The position numbers and the translations under genes were made by a program. The notes under the pieces are model-generated. The model saw nothing but the letters and a program-made list of their open reading frames with translations, made no database searches and was not told the origin of the DNA. A DNA stretch of 64,000 nucleotides from a bacterium SCSIO 12696. GTDB taxonomy: Bacteria; Pseudomonadota; Gammaproteobacteria; Pseudomonadales; Porticoccaceae. The stretch lies in contig CP073744.1 of assembly GCA_024397955.1 (NCBI GenBank), forward strand, positions 1,860,001-1,924,000. The letters are read 5' to 3'. How positions within the stretch are numbered: the stretch's first letter is position 1; each line of letters opens with the position of its first letter. Below, piece by piece: positions 53,042 through 60,699 of this stretch.

Positions 53042-54712
53042 ATGAAGCACTCCCTTTCCCGGCGCCACTTTTTACGCGCTGCAGCAGCCACCGGCGTTGC
53101 CCTGACTGGCTGGAGCAGCCAGGTTATGACTGCACTTGCCGAATCCAACCGTCGAGAGATGTTTTCACACGGTGTTGCCAGCGGCGACCCGACTCACAAC
53201 AGCGTGATAATCTGGACTCGAGTGTCAGTACCAGGCCAACCACTGGTGTCTTGGGAGCTGGCAAAAGACGGAGCTTTCAAACAATTGCTGCAACGGGGCT
53301 CAATCACTGCCAATGCTGACCGGGACCACACCATTAAAGTGGATGTGCGCAACCTCGAACCCGGGAAAACTTATTACTATCGCTTTCGCTGTAACGGCGT
53401 TGTTTCTGAGCCGGGCCGCACGCGCACATTGCCCAGCGGCTCTCTGGATAAGTTGACCCTGGCCATCGCGTCTTGCTCCAACTTTCCCTTCGGGTACTTT
53501 AACGCCTATGAGGTGATCGCCTCTGACCCAGACGTAGACTTTGTCCTGCACCTTGGGGATTACATTTACGAGTACGGCCACGATGGCTGGGGAGCAGAGA
53601 GCGGAGTTGAGCTGGGGCGGCAACATCAGCCTGCCCATGAAATTGTGTCGTTAGCGGACTACCGCGAGCGCCACGGCCAATACAAAGGGGATACTGCGTC
53701 GCGACTGATGCACGCATCTCACCCGCTTATCCCCACTTGGGATGACCATGAAAGCACCAACAACCCATACATGGAAGGCGCCCAAAATCACCAGCCAGAA
53801 ACGGAAGGTGACTGGGGTTCCCGCCGCCAGGCGTCGGTGCGCGCTTACTACGAGTGGATGCCCATACGTGAGCCCGCACCCGGCATGAGCCGGGAGCAGC
53901 TGTGGCGCCATTTTGCGTTTGGCGATCTGGCATCACTGACCACATTGGAAACACGGCATACAGGTCGCGACAAGCAAATTGACTACAGCGATCACGAATC
54001 GAGTATCAAAAGCCCACAACAACGGGATGAATTCCTGGCCAACGTACTCGGCAACCCCGAACGCAAGATGCTGTCAGCGGATATGGAGCAATTTTTTGCC
54101 AACAGCATGAAGGACTCCGTATCCCAGCAGCGCCCCTGGAAATTGATTGGCAACCAGATTCCCATGGCGCGCACTCATATGCCAAATGTGCGCGGCAAAC
54201 TGCCTGGCGTGGCTAACTTGTCCAGCGAGGTGTTGCAGCAGTTAGGTTATTACCTCAAGGCAGGCGATTACGACTTGCCGTTATTTTTGGACACCTGGGA
54301 TGGCTACCCGGCCGCCCGTGAGCGTTTTTACCAATTGGCTCAACGTCAGGGAGTCTCAGACCTGCTGGTACTGACCGGCGACAGCCACAGTTTTTGGGCC
54401 AATCAGCTGTTTGATAGAGACAGCAAGCCCATGGGTGTAGAGCTGGGCACAACTGGCATCAGCTCCCCGGGTGACTTTGAAATCTACGGTACTGAAATAG
54501 CCAAGGTGATGGATCGCATGACAGCGGAACACAACAAGGAAGTCACCTGGGCCGACTGCCTTCACCGGGGCTTTATCAAGCTCAGCCTGACTCATAAAAG
54601 TGCTCAGGCCAGCTTTATTGCTGTCGATACTGTCAAAAGCAATCGCTACAAGGCAAAGTTGGTAAAACAGCTGAACATTAAAAAGCGCGCTGGTTCACTG
54701 TATTACGCCTAA
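53042..54712 (+). CDS. phoD: PhoD-family alkaline phosphatase/phosphodiesterase, Tat-exported
   Basis: A 556-residue protein with a twin-arginine signal (SRRHFLRAAAATGVALTG) and a PhoD fold: an N-terminal Fn3-like domain (HGVASGDPTHNSVIIWTRVS, LEPGKTYYYRFRCNG) and a calcineurin-like metal core with IASCSNFPFGYFNAY, DFVLHLGDYIYEYG, PTWDDHESTNN, IGNQIPMAR, FLDTWDGYPAARERFYQL and LTGDSHSFWANQL. PhoD enzymes hydrolyse phosphomono- and diesters with Ca/Fe cofactors outside the cytoplasm. The ATG at 53042 places the twin arginines correctly. The operator just upstream suggests control by the GntR regulator at 57470, and a bidirectional terminator follows. Confidence 0.92.
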   Translation: MKHSLSRRHFLRAAAATGVALTGWSSQVMTALAESNRREMFSHGVASGDPTHNSVIIWTRVSVPGQPLVSWELAKDGAFKQLLQRGSITANADRDHTIKVDVRNLEPGKTYYYRFRCNGVVSEPGRTRTLPSGSLDKLTLAIASCSNFPFGYFNAYEVIASDPDVDFVLHLGDYIYEYGHDGWGAESGVELGRQHQPAHEIVSLADYRERHGQYKGDTASRLMHASHPLIPTWDDHESTNNPYMEGAQNHQPETEGDWGSRRQASVRAYYEWMPIREPAPGMSREQLWRHFAFGDLASLTTLETRHTGRDKQIDYSDHESSIKSPQQRDEFLANVLGNPERKMLSADMEQFFANSMKDSVSQQRPWKLIGNQIPMARTHMPNVRGKLPGVANLSSEVLQQLGYYLKAGDYDLPLFLDTWDGYPAARERFYQLAQRQGVSDLLVLTGDSHSFWANQLFDRDSKPMGVELGTTGISSPGDFEIYGTEIAKVMDRMTAEHNKEVTWADCLHRGFIKLSLTHKSAQASFIAVDTVKSNRYKAKLVKQLNIKKRAGSLYYA

Positions 54713-54719
54713 CGACGCC

Positions 54720-54765
54720 ATAAAAAAACCGCCATTTTGCGAAAGCTAAATGGCGGTTTTTTTAT
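54720..54765. terminator. Bidirectional terminator after phoD
   Basis: A long stem (AAAAAAACCGCCATTT 54723-54737 region pairing with AAATGGCGGTTTTTTT 54748-54763) has both an upstream A-run and a downstream T-run, so it can end transcripts from either direction. It is 8 bp past the phoD stop. Confidence 0.92.
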
Positions 54766-54810
54766 GGCTGAAATTTATCCTCTAAGACAAACGATCGAAC
54801 TGAACACTTG

Positions 54811-54843
54811 GCACAAAAAAGCCCGGCAGACCAGCTGCCGGGC
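54811..54843 (-). terminator. Rho-independent terminator of the receptor gene
   Basis: The stem GCCCGGCAG (54821-54829) / CTGCCGGGC (54835-54843) with a 5-base loop is followed, on the minus strand, by TTTTTTGTGC. It lies 28 bp past the receptor stop. Confidence 0.9.
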
Positions 54844-54870
54844 AAAGCGAAACATAGGGGCAGTTATTAT

Positions 54871-57276
54871 TTAAAAGTCCATAGTCGCTGACAGAGATAC
54901 GGTACGGGGTGCACCAATCCAGGCAGCTTGCTGGGCAACCGTTCCCAAGTAGTCTTCGTCCAGCAGGTTGTTGACCACCAAGTTCAGTTTCACGCCAGAG
55001 AACAAACTGCTGACGTCAGCCAGGTCAGTACCAATGTACAAGTCGGTCACATTAAAGGATTCCGCCACCCAGGTATTGTTCAGATCCACGAAGCGGTCAG
55101 AGGTGAACTTGTTGGAGATACCGGCGTAGAAAGTCTCACCGGTCCAGTCCAAGCTGGCCACAAACAGATCTTCCGGAATACCAGCAACAATATTGCCAGG
55201 AGTAACACCGTTGAGCGTATCCACTGCAGCATCACCAGTACCCAGGTAGGAAGCATCACTGTAGGTGTAAGCCACATACAAGTTAAGGCCGTCAGCCAAC
55301 TGATAATCCAACGCCAGCTCCACACCACGGGATTCAATACCACCCGCGTTGAAGTAAGTACCATTAGTGCCGATCAGGAAGTTGGGGCCCGTGGTGCCGT
55401 TGGCGCTGTTGTCGAGGAAAATCAGGCGGTTTTCAAACTGGTTGTCGTAGTAAACCGCAGACAGGTTGTAATTGCTGCCAGCGTAGCGCAAACCAATTTC
55501 TGTAGTTTCGGAGGTTTCCGGCTCGATGTTGGTCAGGTCCGCCGCAGGGCGCTCCAGCACCAAATCAGACAAGGCCTTAAAGTTTTCTGCGTAACCCAGA
55601 AACACTTCCAATCCTTCGACACCGGTTTCCCAAACCACACCGCCAGAGAGCAACACGTCCGAATCGGAATTTACCGAGGCATTGAGGCTAGGGTCGAAGC
55701 GGTCTTCACGCTCTACATCCACCAAAAATTGCTTGAAGCCCAAAGAGCCAGTTACCGCACCTACGGTGATGGTGTCTTGCAAGTACCACTTGAAAGTTTC
55801 CTGAGGGTAGCTGCGGTCGTACTGAATCCAGTAAGGCTCTGGGTCAAACTGGGCATCCACACCGGTAATGTTGTGCCAGTCACGGGACTCGTCACGAGTT
55901 TGATCTTCGTACCACACACCGGCGCGCATTTCATTTTCAAAACCCGCAAGCTCTGTGGTCCAAGTTAAGTCAGCACTCAAACCGGTGCGATCCTTGTCAT
56001 AGTGAGTATGACGGTAAGATTGCACCGCATTGGCGTCGGCGGGGAAGCAGGAAGGATCCATCGCAGCAGGGGCTACGGCGTTCGGTGTGCCATACAGGTT
56101 AACCACGGTAAAGCTGGGCACACAATCCGCTGCTGGGGTCAGCACATTGCCGGCGTTATCCACAAAGAAGAAACGATCTCCGGCAGCTCCACCACGAGCC
56201 ACAGTGCCACCCAAAAATTCGCTTTGCCCGGCACTATCGGTAGTGACATCAACTAAGTATGGAGGCACCCAGTCACCGCGACCGGTGTTCTGGTGCATGT
56301 AAACAGCAGTATCCAGTTGCAGGCTTTCGCTGAGTTCAAAATCTACTTTTACGTAACCGAACAGGTTTTCCCGCAAAGTTGACCAACCGCGACGGAATAG
56401 TTGATCCTGAAACGGCACACCAGACCATTCGCCGGTGAGAAAATCCGTTTCTGGGTTGGCGGCAAACTGTGCAGCGGAGTAAACCCGCTGGTAGTTGTCT
56501 TCGTGAATATCATCGTAGGACAGGTAGCCAGTCAGATTGGCATTGGCAAAAGACGATTCCACTTTAGCGGCAATGTGGTCGCGCTCATTTTCGGCAGTCT
56601 CGGTAATCCAATCTGTGGCTTCCTGTGTGGAAGCAGAAATCCACGCACGAGTATCGCCAAGGAAGGTACCGGTATCGTAGCGAACCGACAGGCGGCGGGC
56701 ATCGTAATCACCCATGGAAACTTCTGTGCGCACGCGGGAAGTTTCCAACGGCTTGTCAGTCAGGTAGTTGAGCGTACCGCCCAGTGCTTCATGAGAGCGG
56801 GAGCCAATATCGGCAGTACCTTGTGATACATCCACACCGGCCAAGTTACCCGGGTCGATAAAGCGGTTGGCTTTGGAGCCACCGCCGTAGTTGGAGTTTC
56901 CGTTGGGCATACCATCAATGGTGGTGCCCACCTGCTGTTCACCCAGGTTAGTGGTAAAACCACGAACGGTGATCGACGTTGACCAGTCGTCAAAGCCGTA
57001 AGTATCACCTTCATTGACAGTAACGCCAGGCAAGTTGTCGATCACCGCATTGATGCTGGTCAGGCTCGACTGTTGCAGCTTCATGGACTCAGTCACCTGG
57101 TTGTTGGCGTAAGTGGTACGCTGGCCACTGACTACGATCTCTTCGCTAATGTCACGATCAGCGCTGGCATTGGTACCATCATCAGCCAGAGCACAGGCAC
57201 CAGTAGCAGACGCAATAGCAGCTACCAGCAGCTTACGCTGCCAGTGATTTTTAACAGGGGTGTGAATGTTCATCAT
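54871..57276 (-). CDS. TonB-dependent receptor of the phosphatase regulon
   Basis: An 801-residue outer-membrane receptor. Signal peptide about 1-31 (LLVAAIASATGACALA); TonB box EEIVVSG at 45-51; plug with LQQSSLTSINAVIDNLPGVTVNEGD, ITVRGFTTNLGEQQVGTTIDGMPNG and LAGVDVSQGTADIGSRSHEALGGTLNYLT; barrel ending SLSATMDF. Long acidic, Gly/Asn-rich surface loops are evident. The substrate is unknown; an organophosphorus ligand is inferred from neighbours. Start ATG at 57276 (or 57273) is preceded by GGAGAG. A TTGGTATAGACCAA operator ends 15 bp upstream, which suggests repression by the adjacent GntR/UTRA protein. Confidence 0.9.
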   Translation of the reverse strand: MMNIHTPVKNHWQRKLLVAAIASATGACALADDGTNASADRDISEEIVVSGQRTTYANNQVTESMKLQQSSLTSINAVIDNLPGVTVNEGDTYGFDDWSTSITVRGFTTNLGEQQVGTTIDGMPNGNSNYGGGSKANRFIDPGNLAGVDVSQGTADIGSRSHEALGGTLNYLTDKPLETSRVRTEVSMGDYDARRLSVRYDTGTFLGDTRAWISASTQEATDWITETAENERDHIAAKVESSFANANLTGYLSYDDIHEDNYQRVYSAAQFAANPETDFLTGEWSGVPFQDQLFRRGWSTLRENLFGYVKVDFELSESLQLDTAVYMHQNTGRGDWVPPYLVDVTTDSAGQSEFLGGTVARGGAAGDRFFFVDNAGNVLTPAADCVPSFTVVNLYGTPNAVAPAAMDPSCFPADANAVQSYRHTHYDKDRTGLSADLTWTTELAGFENEMRAGVWYEDQTRDESRDWHNITGVDAQFDPEPYWIQYDRSYPQETFKWYLQDTITVGAVTGSLGFKQFLVDVEREDRFDPSLNASVNSDSDVLLSGGVVWETGVEGLEVFLGYAENFKALSDLVLERPAADLTNIEPETSETTEIGLRYAGSNYNLSAVYYDNQFENRLIFLDNSANGTTGPNFLIGTNGTYFNAGGIESRGVELALDYQLADGLNLYVAYTYSDASYLGTGDAAVDTLNGVTPGNIVAGIPEDLFVASLDWTGETFYAGISNKFTSDRFVDLNNTWVAESFNVTDLYIGTDLADVSSLFSGVKLNLVVNNLLDEDYLGTVAQQAAWIGAPRTVSLSATMDF

Positions 57277-57290
57277 AGCTCTCCGGGTTT

Positions 57291-57304
57291 TTGGTATAGA
57301 CCAA
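57291..57304 (-). promoter_or_regulatory. GntR/UTRA-type operator upstream of the receptor gene
   Basis: TTGGTATAGACCAA, a 14-bp palindrome with a single asymmetric pair. Its core TGGTATAGACCA is the sequence reported for the mycobacterial phosphonate/phosphate regulator PhnF (from memory). It lies so close to the receptor start that bound protein would block transcription or its initiation. Confidence 0.83.
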
Positions 57305-57469
57305 GTTTCGAGAGAAATGATAGTTCTCGATTGTTACACAATTAAGACCGTGAGCTGTTCTGTGAGAACTAAGTGCAGCTTATGAGTTCTAATCACTTTG
57401 GTCAGTTGCCGTGTCGAGATCAATCGTGATACAAACCAATCCCATCAGCGCCATCTTATCGAAGTAAAA

Positions 57470-58201
57470 ATGACCAAATCTGCGCACAACAATTTTGTCT
57501 ATGCCTACGTACGCGACAGACTCACCGAGCAAATACGATCTGGAGAGTTAGCCGCCGGAGAGCAATTACCCACCGAACGAGAGTTGTGTGAACGTTTTGA
57601 AATAACTCGGCCAACCCTGCGTCAGTCATTGGCACAACTGGAAAACGAAGGCTTGATCTTTCGCCAGAATCGCATCGGTTGGTTTGTGTGTTTACGCAAG
57701 CTGCGCTACAACCCGATGCGCCATATCTCTTTTTTGCAGTACGCTGCTGAGCAGGGCTTTCAGCCTCAAACTCGGGTTATCAGTCAGGAAAAATGCAAAC
57801 CGCCCCAGCATATTGCGGACAAGTTGGGGATGAATCCACGAGCTCATGCTGTGCACCTCACTCGGGTACGCTCTGTCGATGAACGCCCCGTATTGGTAGA
57901 ACGCCTGTGGTTTAACCCCAAGGCCATGCCCGGCATGGAACAAAAAGATCTGGCGGGCTCCATCACTGCCATTCTAAAAAACGACTTTCACCTGAAAAGC
58001 CTGGTATTCGACGTTACTGTAGACACGACCTGCCTGCTAAATCCTCACGCCAGTTACCTTGAAACCAACGAAGGAGCCCTGGGGCTTAAGCTGGTTCGAA
58101 TAATCAGTGATAACAACGGTCAGGTGATGGAATACGATGAAGAGTATTGGCGCCACGATGCCCTGCAAATTGAAAACCAGGCAACCCTGGCTTTTACATA
58201 G
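57470..58201 (+). CDS. GntR/HutC-family regulator with UTRA domain
   Basis: A 243-residue regulator. The winged HTH about 1-75 has FVYAYVRDRLTEQIRSGEL, GEQLPTERELCERFEITRPTLRQSLAQLENEGLI; the UTRA effector domain 85-240 has RYNPMRHISFLQYAAEQGFQPQTRVIS, VHLTRVRSVDERPVLVERLWFNP and VMEYDEEYWRHDALQIE. UTRA domains bind small metabolites; HutC, PhnF and NagR are relatives. The ATG at 57470 fits the family start. It is divergent from the receptor gene. A half-site TTTGGTC at 57397-57403 could give weak autoregulation. Three palindromic sites nearby are the probable targets. Confidence 0.9.
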   Translation: MTKSAHNNFVYAYVRDRLTEQIRSGELAAGEQLPTERELCERFEITRPTLRQSLAQLENEGLIFRQNRIGWFVCLRKLRYNPMRHISFLQYAAEQGFQPQTRVISQEKCKPPQHIADKLGMNPRAHAVHLTRVRSVDERPVLVERLWFNPKAMPGMEQKDLAGSITAILKNDFHLKSLVFDVTVDTTCLLNPHASYLETNEGALGLKLVRIISDNNGQVMEYDEEYWRHDALQIENQATLAFT

Positions 58202-58221
58202 GGTTAGTAAAGACTAAAAAC

Positions 58222-58962
58222 CTAAATAACAGACGCTGACTGACCCCAATAGTTTATTGGCCAGCCAAGCTGTTGGGCGGTTTCGGCAAGTTGTGGGTTC
58301 GGATTTACCGCACAAGGGTTTGGTACAAGTTTCATCAGCGGCAAGTCATTGTGGGAATCTGAGTAAAAATAGCCGACAGCCTTACCCAGCGATGGATAAT
58401 TCATGGCTTTTAGCCACTGCTGAAGACACTCGATTTTCCCCTCGCGATAGCTGATTGGGTATTGGCACTGGCCACTGATCACACCCTTGTCGAGCGACAC
58501 CACAATGCCGATGCAGTCAGATACCGCCAGTGATCGCCCGATGGCGTTGACCAGAAAATCGGGGCTGGCAGAAATAATAACCGGCAGATGACCCTGCGCA
58601 ATATGGTGCTGCAATTGAGCGCGTGCTTCAGTAAAAATACGAGGGGCAATCCATTGATCAACGAACAATGTCAGTAACGATTGCAATTCATTGAGCGTCT
58701 TTCCATGCAGCGGCTGCAGCCAAACACTCATATAACGCTCCATATTCATATGGCCGTTATTGTAGCTCTCCATCAACACACAACATTGATCGTAAGCCCG
58801 AGCTGCACCGTCCCAACCTTGTTCCATTAAAAACTGTAGCCACAATTGAGCACAGTCACCGTTAATCAAGGTTTCATCCAAATCAAAGGCGGCAATTAAC
58901 GGGTAATCCTGACAAGCTTTTTCCAGGACTGACGATACATCGGGCTGCACTAGAGATGTCAT
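58222..58962 (-). CDS. HAD-IB family phosphatase (phosphoserine-phosphatase-like)
   Basis: A 246-residue cytoplasmic HAD-IB hydrolase. Motif I is AAFDLDETLINGD, motif II is PVIISASPDFLVNAIGRSL, Lys motif III is in YREGKIECLQQWL, and motif IV is GYFYSDSHNDLPLMKLV, followed by PCAVNPNPQLAETAQQLGWP. The cap is of the PSP/TIGR01490 type; phosphoserine, phosphoethanolamine and phosphocholine are known substrates in the group. ATG at 58962 is used rather than TTG at 58968. It is convergent with the GntR gene (20-bp gap), and its own promoter carries the 18-bp operator identical to that of phoD. Confidence 0.9.
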   Translation of the reverse strand: MTSLVQPDVSSVLEKACQDYPLIAAFDLDETLINGDCAQLWLQFLMEQGWDGAARAYDQCCVLMESYNNGHMNMERYMSVWLQPLHGKTLNELQSLLTLFVDQWIAPRIFTEARAQLQHHIAQGHLPVIISASPDFLVNAIGRSLAVSDCIGIVVSLDKGVISGQCQYPISYREGKIECLQQWLKAMNYPSLGKAVGYFYSDSHNDLPLMKLVPNPCAVNPNPQLAETAQQLGWPINYWGQSASVI

Positions 58963-58997
58963 ATTCAAGCCGCAAATTTGAGGTCGCGCGGATTATG

Positions 58998-59015
58998 TTT
59001 TGGTGTAGACCAAAA
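58998..59015 (-). promoter_or_regulatory. GntR/UTRA-type operator upstream of the HAD-IB gene
   Basis: Plus strand TTTTGGTGTAGACCAAAA. Read on the minus strand it is identical over 18 bp to the phoD operator. It lies 35 bp before the HAD-IB start codon. Confidence 0.86.
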
Positions 59016-59102
59016 TGCAAGCTTTAGATCTGCCAACCTCATGGAAGTTATTCAGCTCACCACGGGAGCGAGCTTAATGACCAAATGAATAGCAACCTTG
59101 AG

Positions 59103-59945
59103 TTAGCCAGCAATAGTCGCCAAAGTACCTTCCAAACTCTCGCATTGTGCCAACAGCTCGTCCATTTGTTGATCTGACAACGCCAAAACCTCCAGCGCCG
59201 GATCGCTGCGAAGCGTATCTTCATCCGTTGCGTTCGGATCGAGCATATGCCGGGCAAAAGCCACCGAAGCCTGAATAATGGCCACGGGATCATTGCTGCG
59301 GTTAATGCTTTCCACACACTCTTGGCGACTGATCGCCTGAGTGACCAACAAGGGCATTTCCCAGCCTTTACAGACTTTCAAGCCCACTTGCTGCTGGTAT
59401 TCCTCCTCCAGTTGCTCAACCAGGGCTGGCATCAATTCAACACCCATTTTTGCCGCCAGTTTTAACACTGCCTGCAGCACCACCGGGCGGCCAATAGAGT
59501 GCAGTAGCGCCGCCAAAAATATGGTGTCTTCACAGCTACCCAGTTGCCGTGAAATGGCTTTGCTCCACAGGGCGGTCGCCAGGGAATGCTTCCAGATCTC
59601 GATAGCCCGCCATTCGTAACCGGGTACTTTGAACAGTTTGGCACTGAGCGTGGACGCTAGCGCAATATCGGATATCGTGCGCATGCCCAACCGGGTAATA
59701 GCTTGTTGCAACGAATCCAGCTTATTCACTGGAGAATACGCTGCAGAGTTGGCAATGCGCATAGCGTGGCTGGCCAAAGCCTGGTCTCTTTGCAGTAGGC
59801 TAGCCAGCTGCTCGCTGGATGACTCAGGGTCCATGGTCAGCTGAACAACCTGATTGGCTACTGCGGGTAGCATTGGCAGTTCCATAGTGCCCTGCTCAAT
59901 CATTTCTTCAAGGGCTTCGCGTATTGGGTGACTATCCATTTTCAT
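59103..59945 (-). CDS. HDOD-domain signalling protein
   Basis: A 280-residue HDOD protein, a non-catalytic relative of HD phosphohydrolases. The domain spans about 20-215 (ELPMLPAVANQVVQLTMDPESSSEQLASLLQRDQALASHAMRIANSAAY, AITRLGMRTISDIALAS, IWKHSLATALWSKAI, FLAALLHSIGRPVVL). The metal-binding HD pair is absent, as is normal. Such proteins act in chemosensory, c-di-GMP and stress signalling by protein contacts. There is no fused partner domain and no obvious operon partner; it stands between two divergently oriented units. Confidence 0.9.
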   Translation of the reverse strand: MKMDSHPIREALEEMIEQGTMELPMLPAVANQVVQLTMDPESSSEQLASLLQRDQALASHAMRIANSAAYSPVNKLDSLQQAITRLGMRTISDIALASTLSAKLFKVPGYEWRAIEIWKHSLATALWSKAISRQLGSCEDTIFLAALLHSIGRPVVLQAVLKLAAKMGVELMPALVEQLEEEYQQQVGLKVCKGWEMPLLVTQAISRQECVESINRSNDPVAIIQASVAFARHMLDPNATDEDTLRSDPALEVLALSDQQMDELLAQCESLEGTLATIAG

Positions 59946-60092
59946 TCAATGTCTCAGTAGTTATTGTCGGGGCAAGGTACCTTGTCTATTATCGGTCGCT
60001 GTCCACTTTTATTAACAGAGCAGTTATCCGCAAGGCTGTATTCACCAACAGCCTGCCATTAGGATAGCGAGTTTTAAGAAGCCCCCACCTGA

Positions 60093-60626
60093 ATGAAATC
60101 ACAGATTCTGTATCGAAAAATCCATCACTGGGGGTCGATTATTGTCGCACTGCCCCTACTGGCCACCATTGGCACTGGCATTTTGCTGATGATTAAAAAG
60201 GAAGTGGCCTGGATTCAGCCGCCCACGCAAAAAGGCGAACAGCGGGAACAACTGCCCAGCCAAAGTTTCGAGCAATTGTTTAATGTCGCCAAAGCCATCC
60301 CGGAAATGGAGCTGCAACACTGGAGCGAATTGCAGCGAGTGGACGTAAAGCCCGGCAAAGGAGTTGTGAAATTTGTGGCCGCCAACAACTGGGAGGCGCA
60401 AATAGACACCCACACCGGCGAACTGTTACTGCTGGCCAAGCGCCGCTCCGATGTAATTGAAGCCATCCACGACGGGAGCTGGTTCGCGGACTGGGCCAAA
60501 CTGGGGTTGTTCTTGCCTTCGGGCATCGTGCTACTGATCCTGTGGCTCACCGGCATCTACCTGTTTGCCCTAATGCATTATAAACGCTGGCAAAAACGCA
60601 AACGGCTTGCGGGAAAAGCCCCGTAA
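60093..60626 (+). CDS. PepSY-associated transmembrane protein
   Basis: A 177-residue inner-membrane protein: TM1 about 13-33 (IIVALPLLATIGTGILLMI) preceded by RKIHHWGS, a periplasmic PepSY domain about 45-115 (QLFNVAKAIPEMELQHWSELQRVDVKPGKGVVKFVAANNWEAQIDTHTGELL), and TM2 about 135-157, ending in a basic tail. The HH and IHDG histidines could ligate haem, as in PepSY-TM reductases. Related proteins occur with siderophore reduction and flavin-based periplasmic electron transfer, the function type seen at 48214-49290, but there is no direct linkage. Confidence 0.86.
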   Translation: MKSQILYRKIHHWGSIIVALPLLATIGTGILLMIKKEVAWIQPPTQKGEQREQLPSQSFEQLFNVAKAIPEMELQHWSELQRVDVKPGKGVVKFVAANNWEAQIDTHTGELLLLAKRRSDVIEAIHDGSWFADWAKLGLFLPSGIVLLILWLTGIYLFALMHYKRWQKRKRLAGKAP

Positions 60627-60699
60627 AACGTCACAACCCTACAGCTTGTGGGTTTTATGCGTTTGCGCGTTACCGTCTGTCCATTCTGGGAGGGTCACT

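Noticed and set aside
57322..57371. Inverted pair TAGTTCTC / GAGAACTA between the receptor and GntR genes as a further operator
   Set aside because: The arms are 34 bp apart, short, and unlike the shared palindromes; with one occurrence I cannot separate it from chance.
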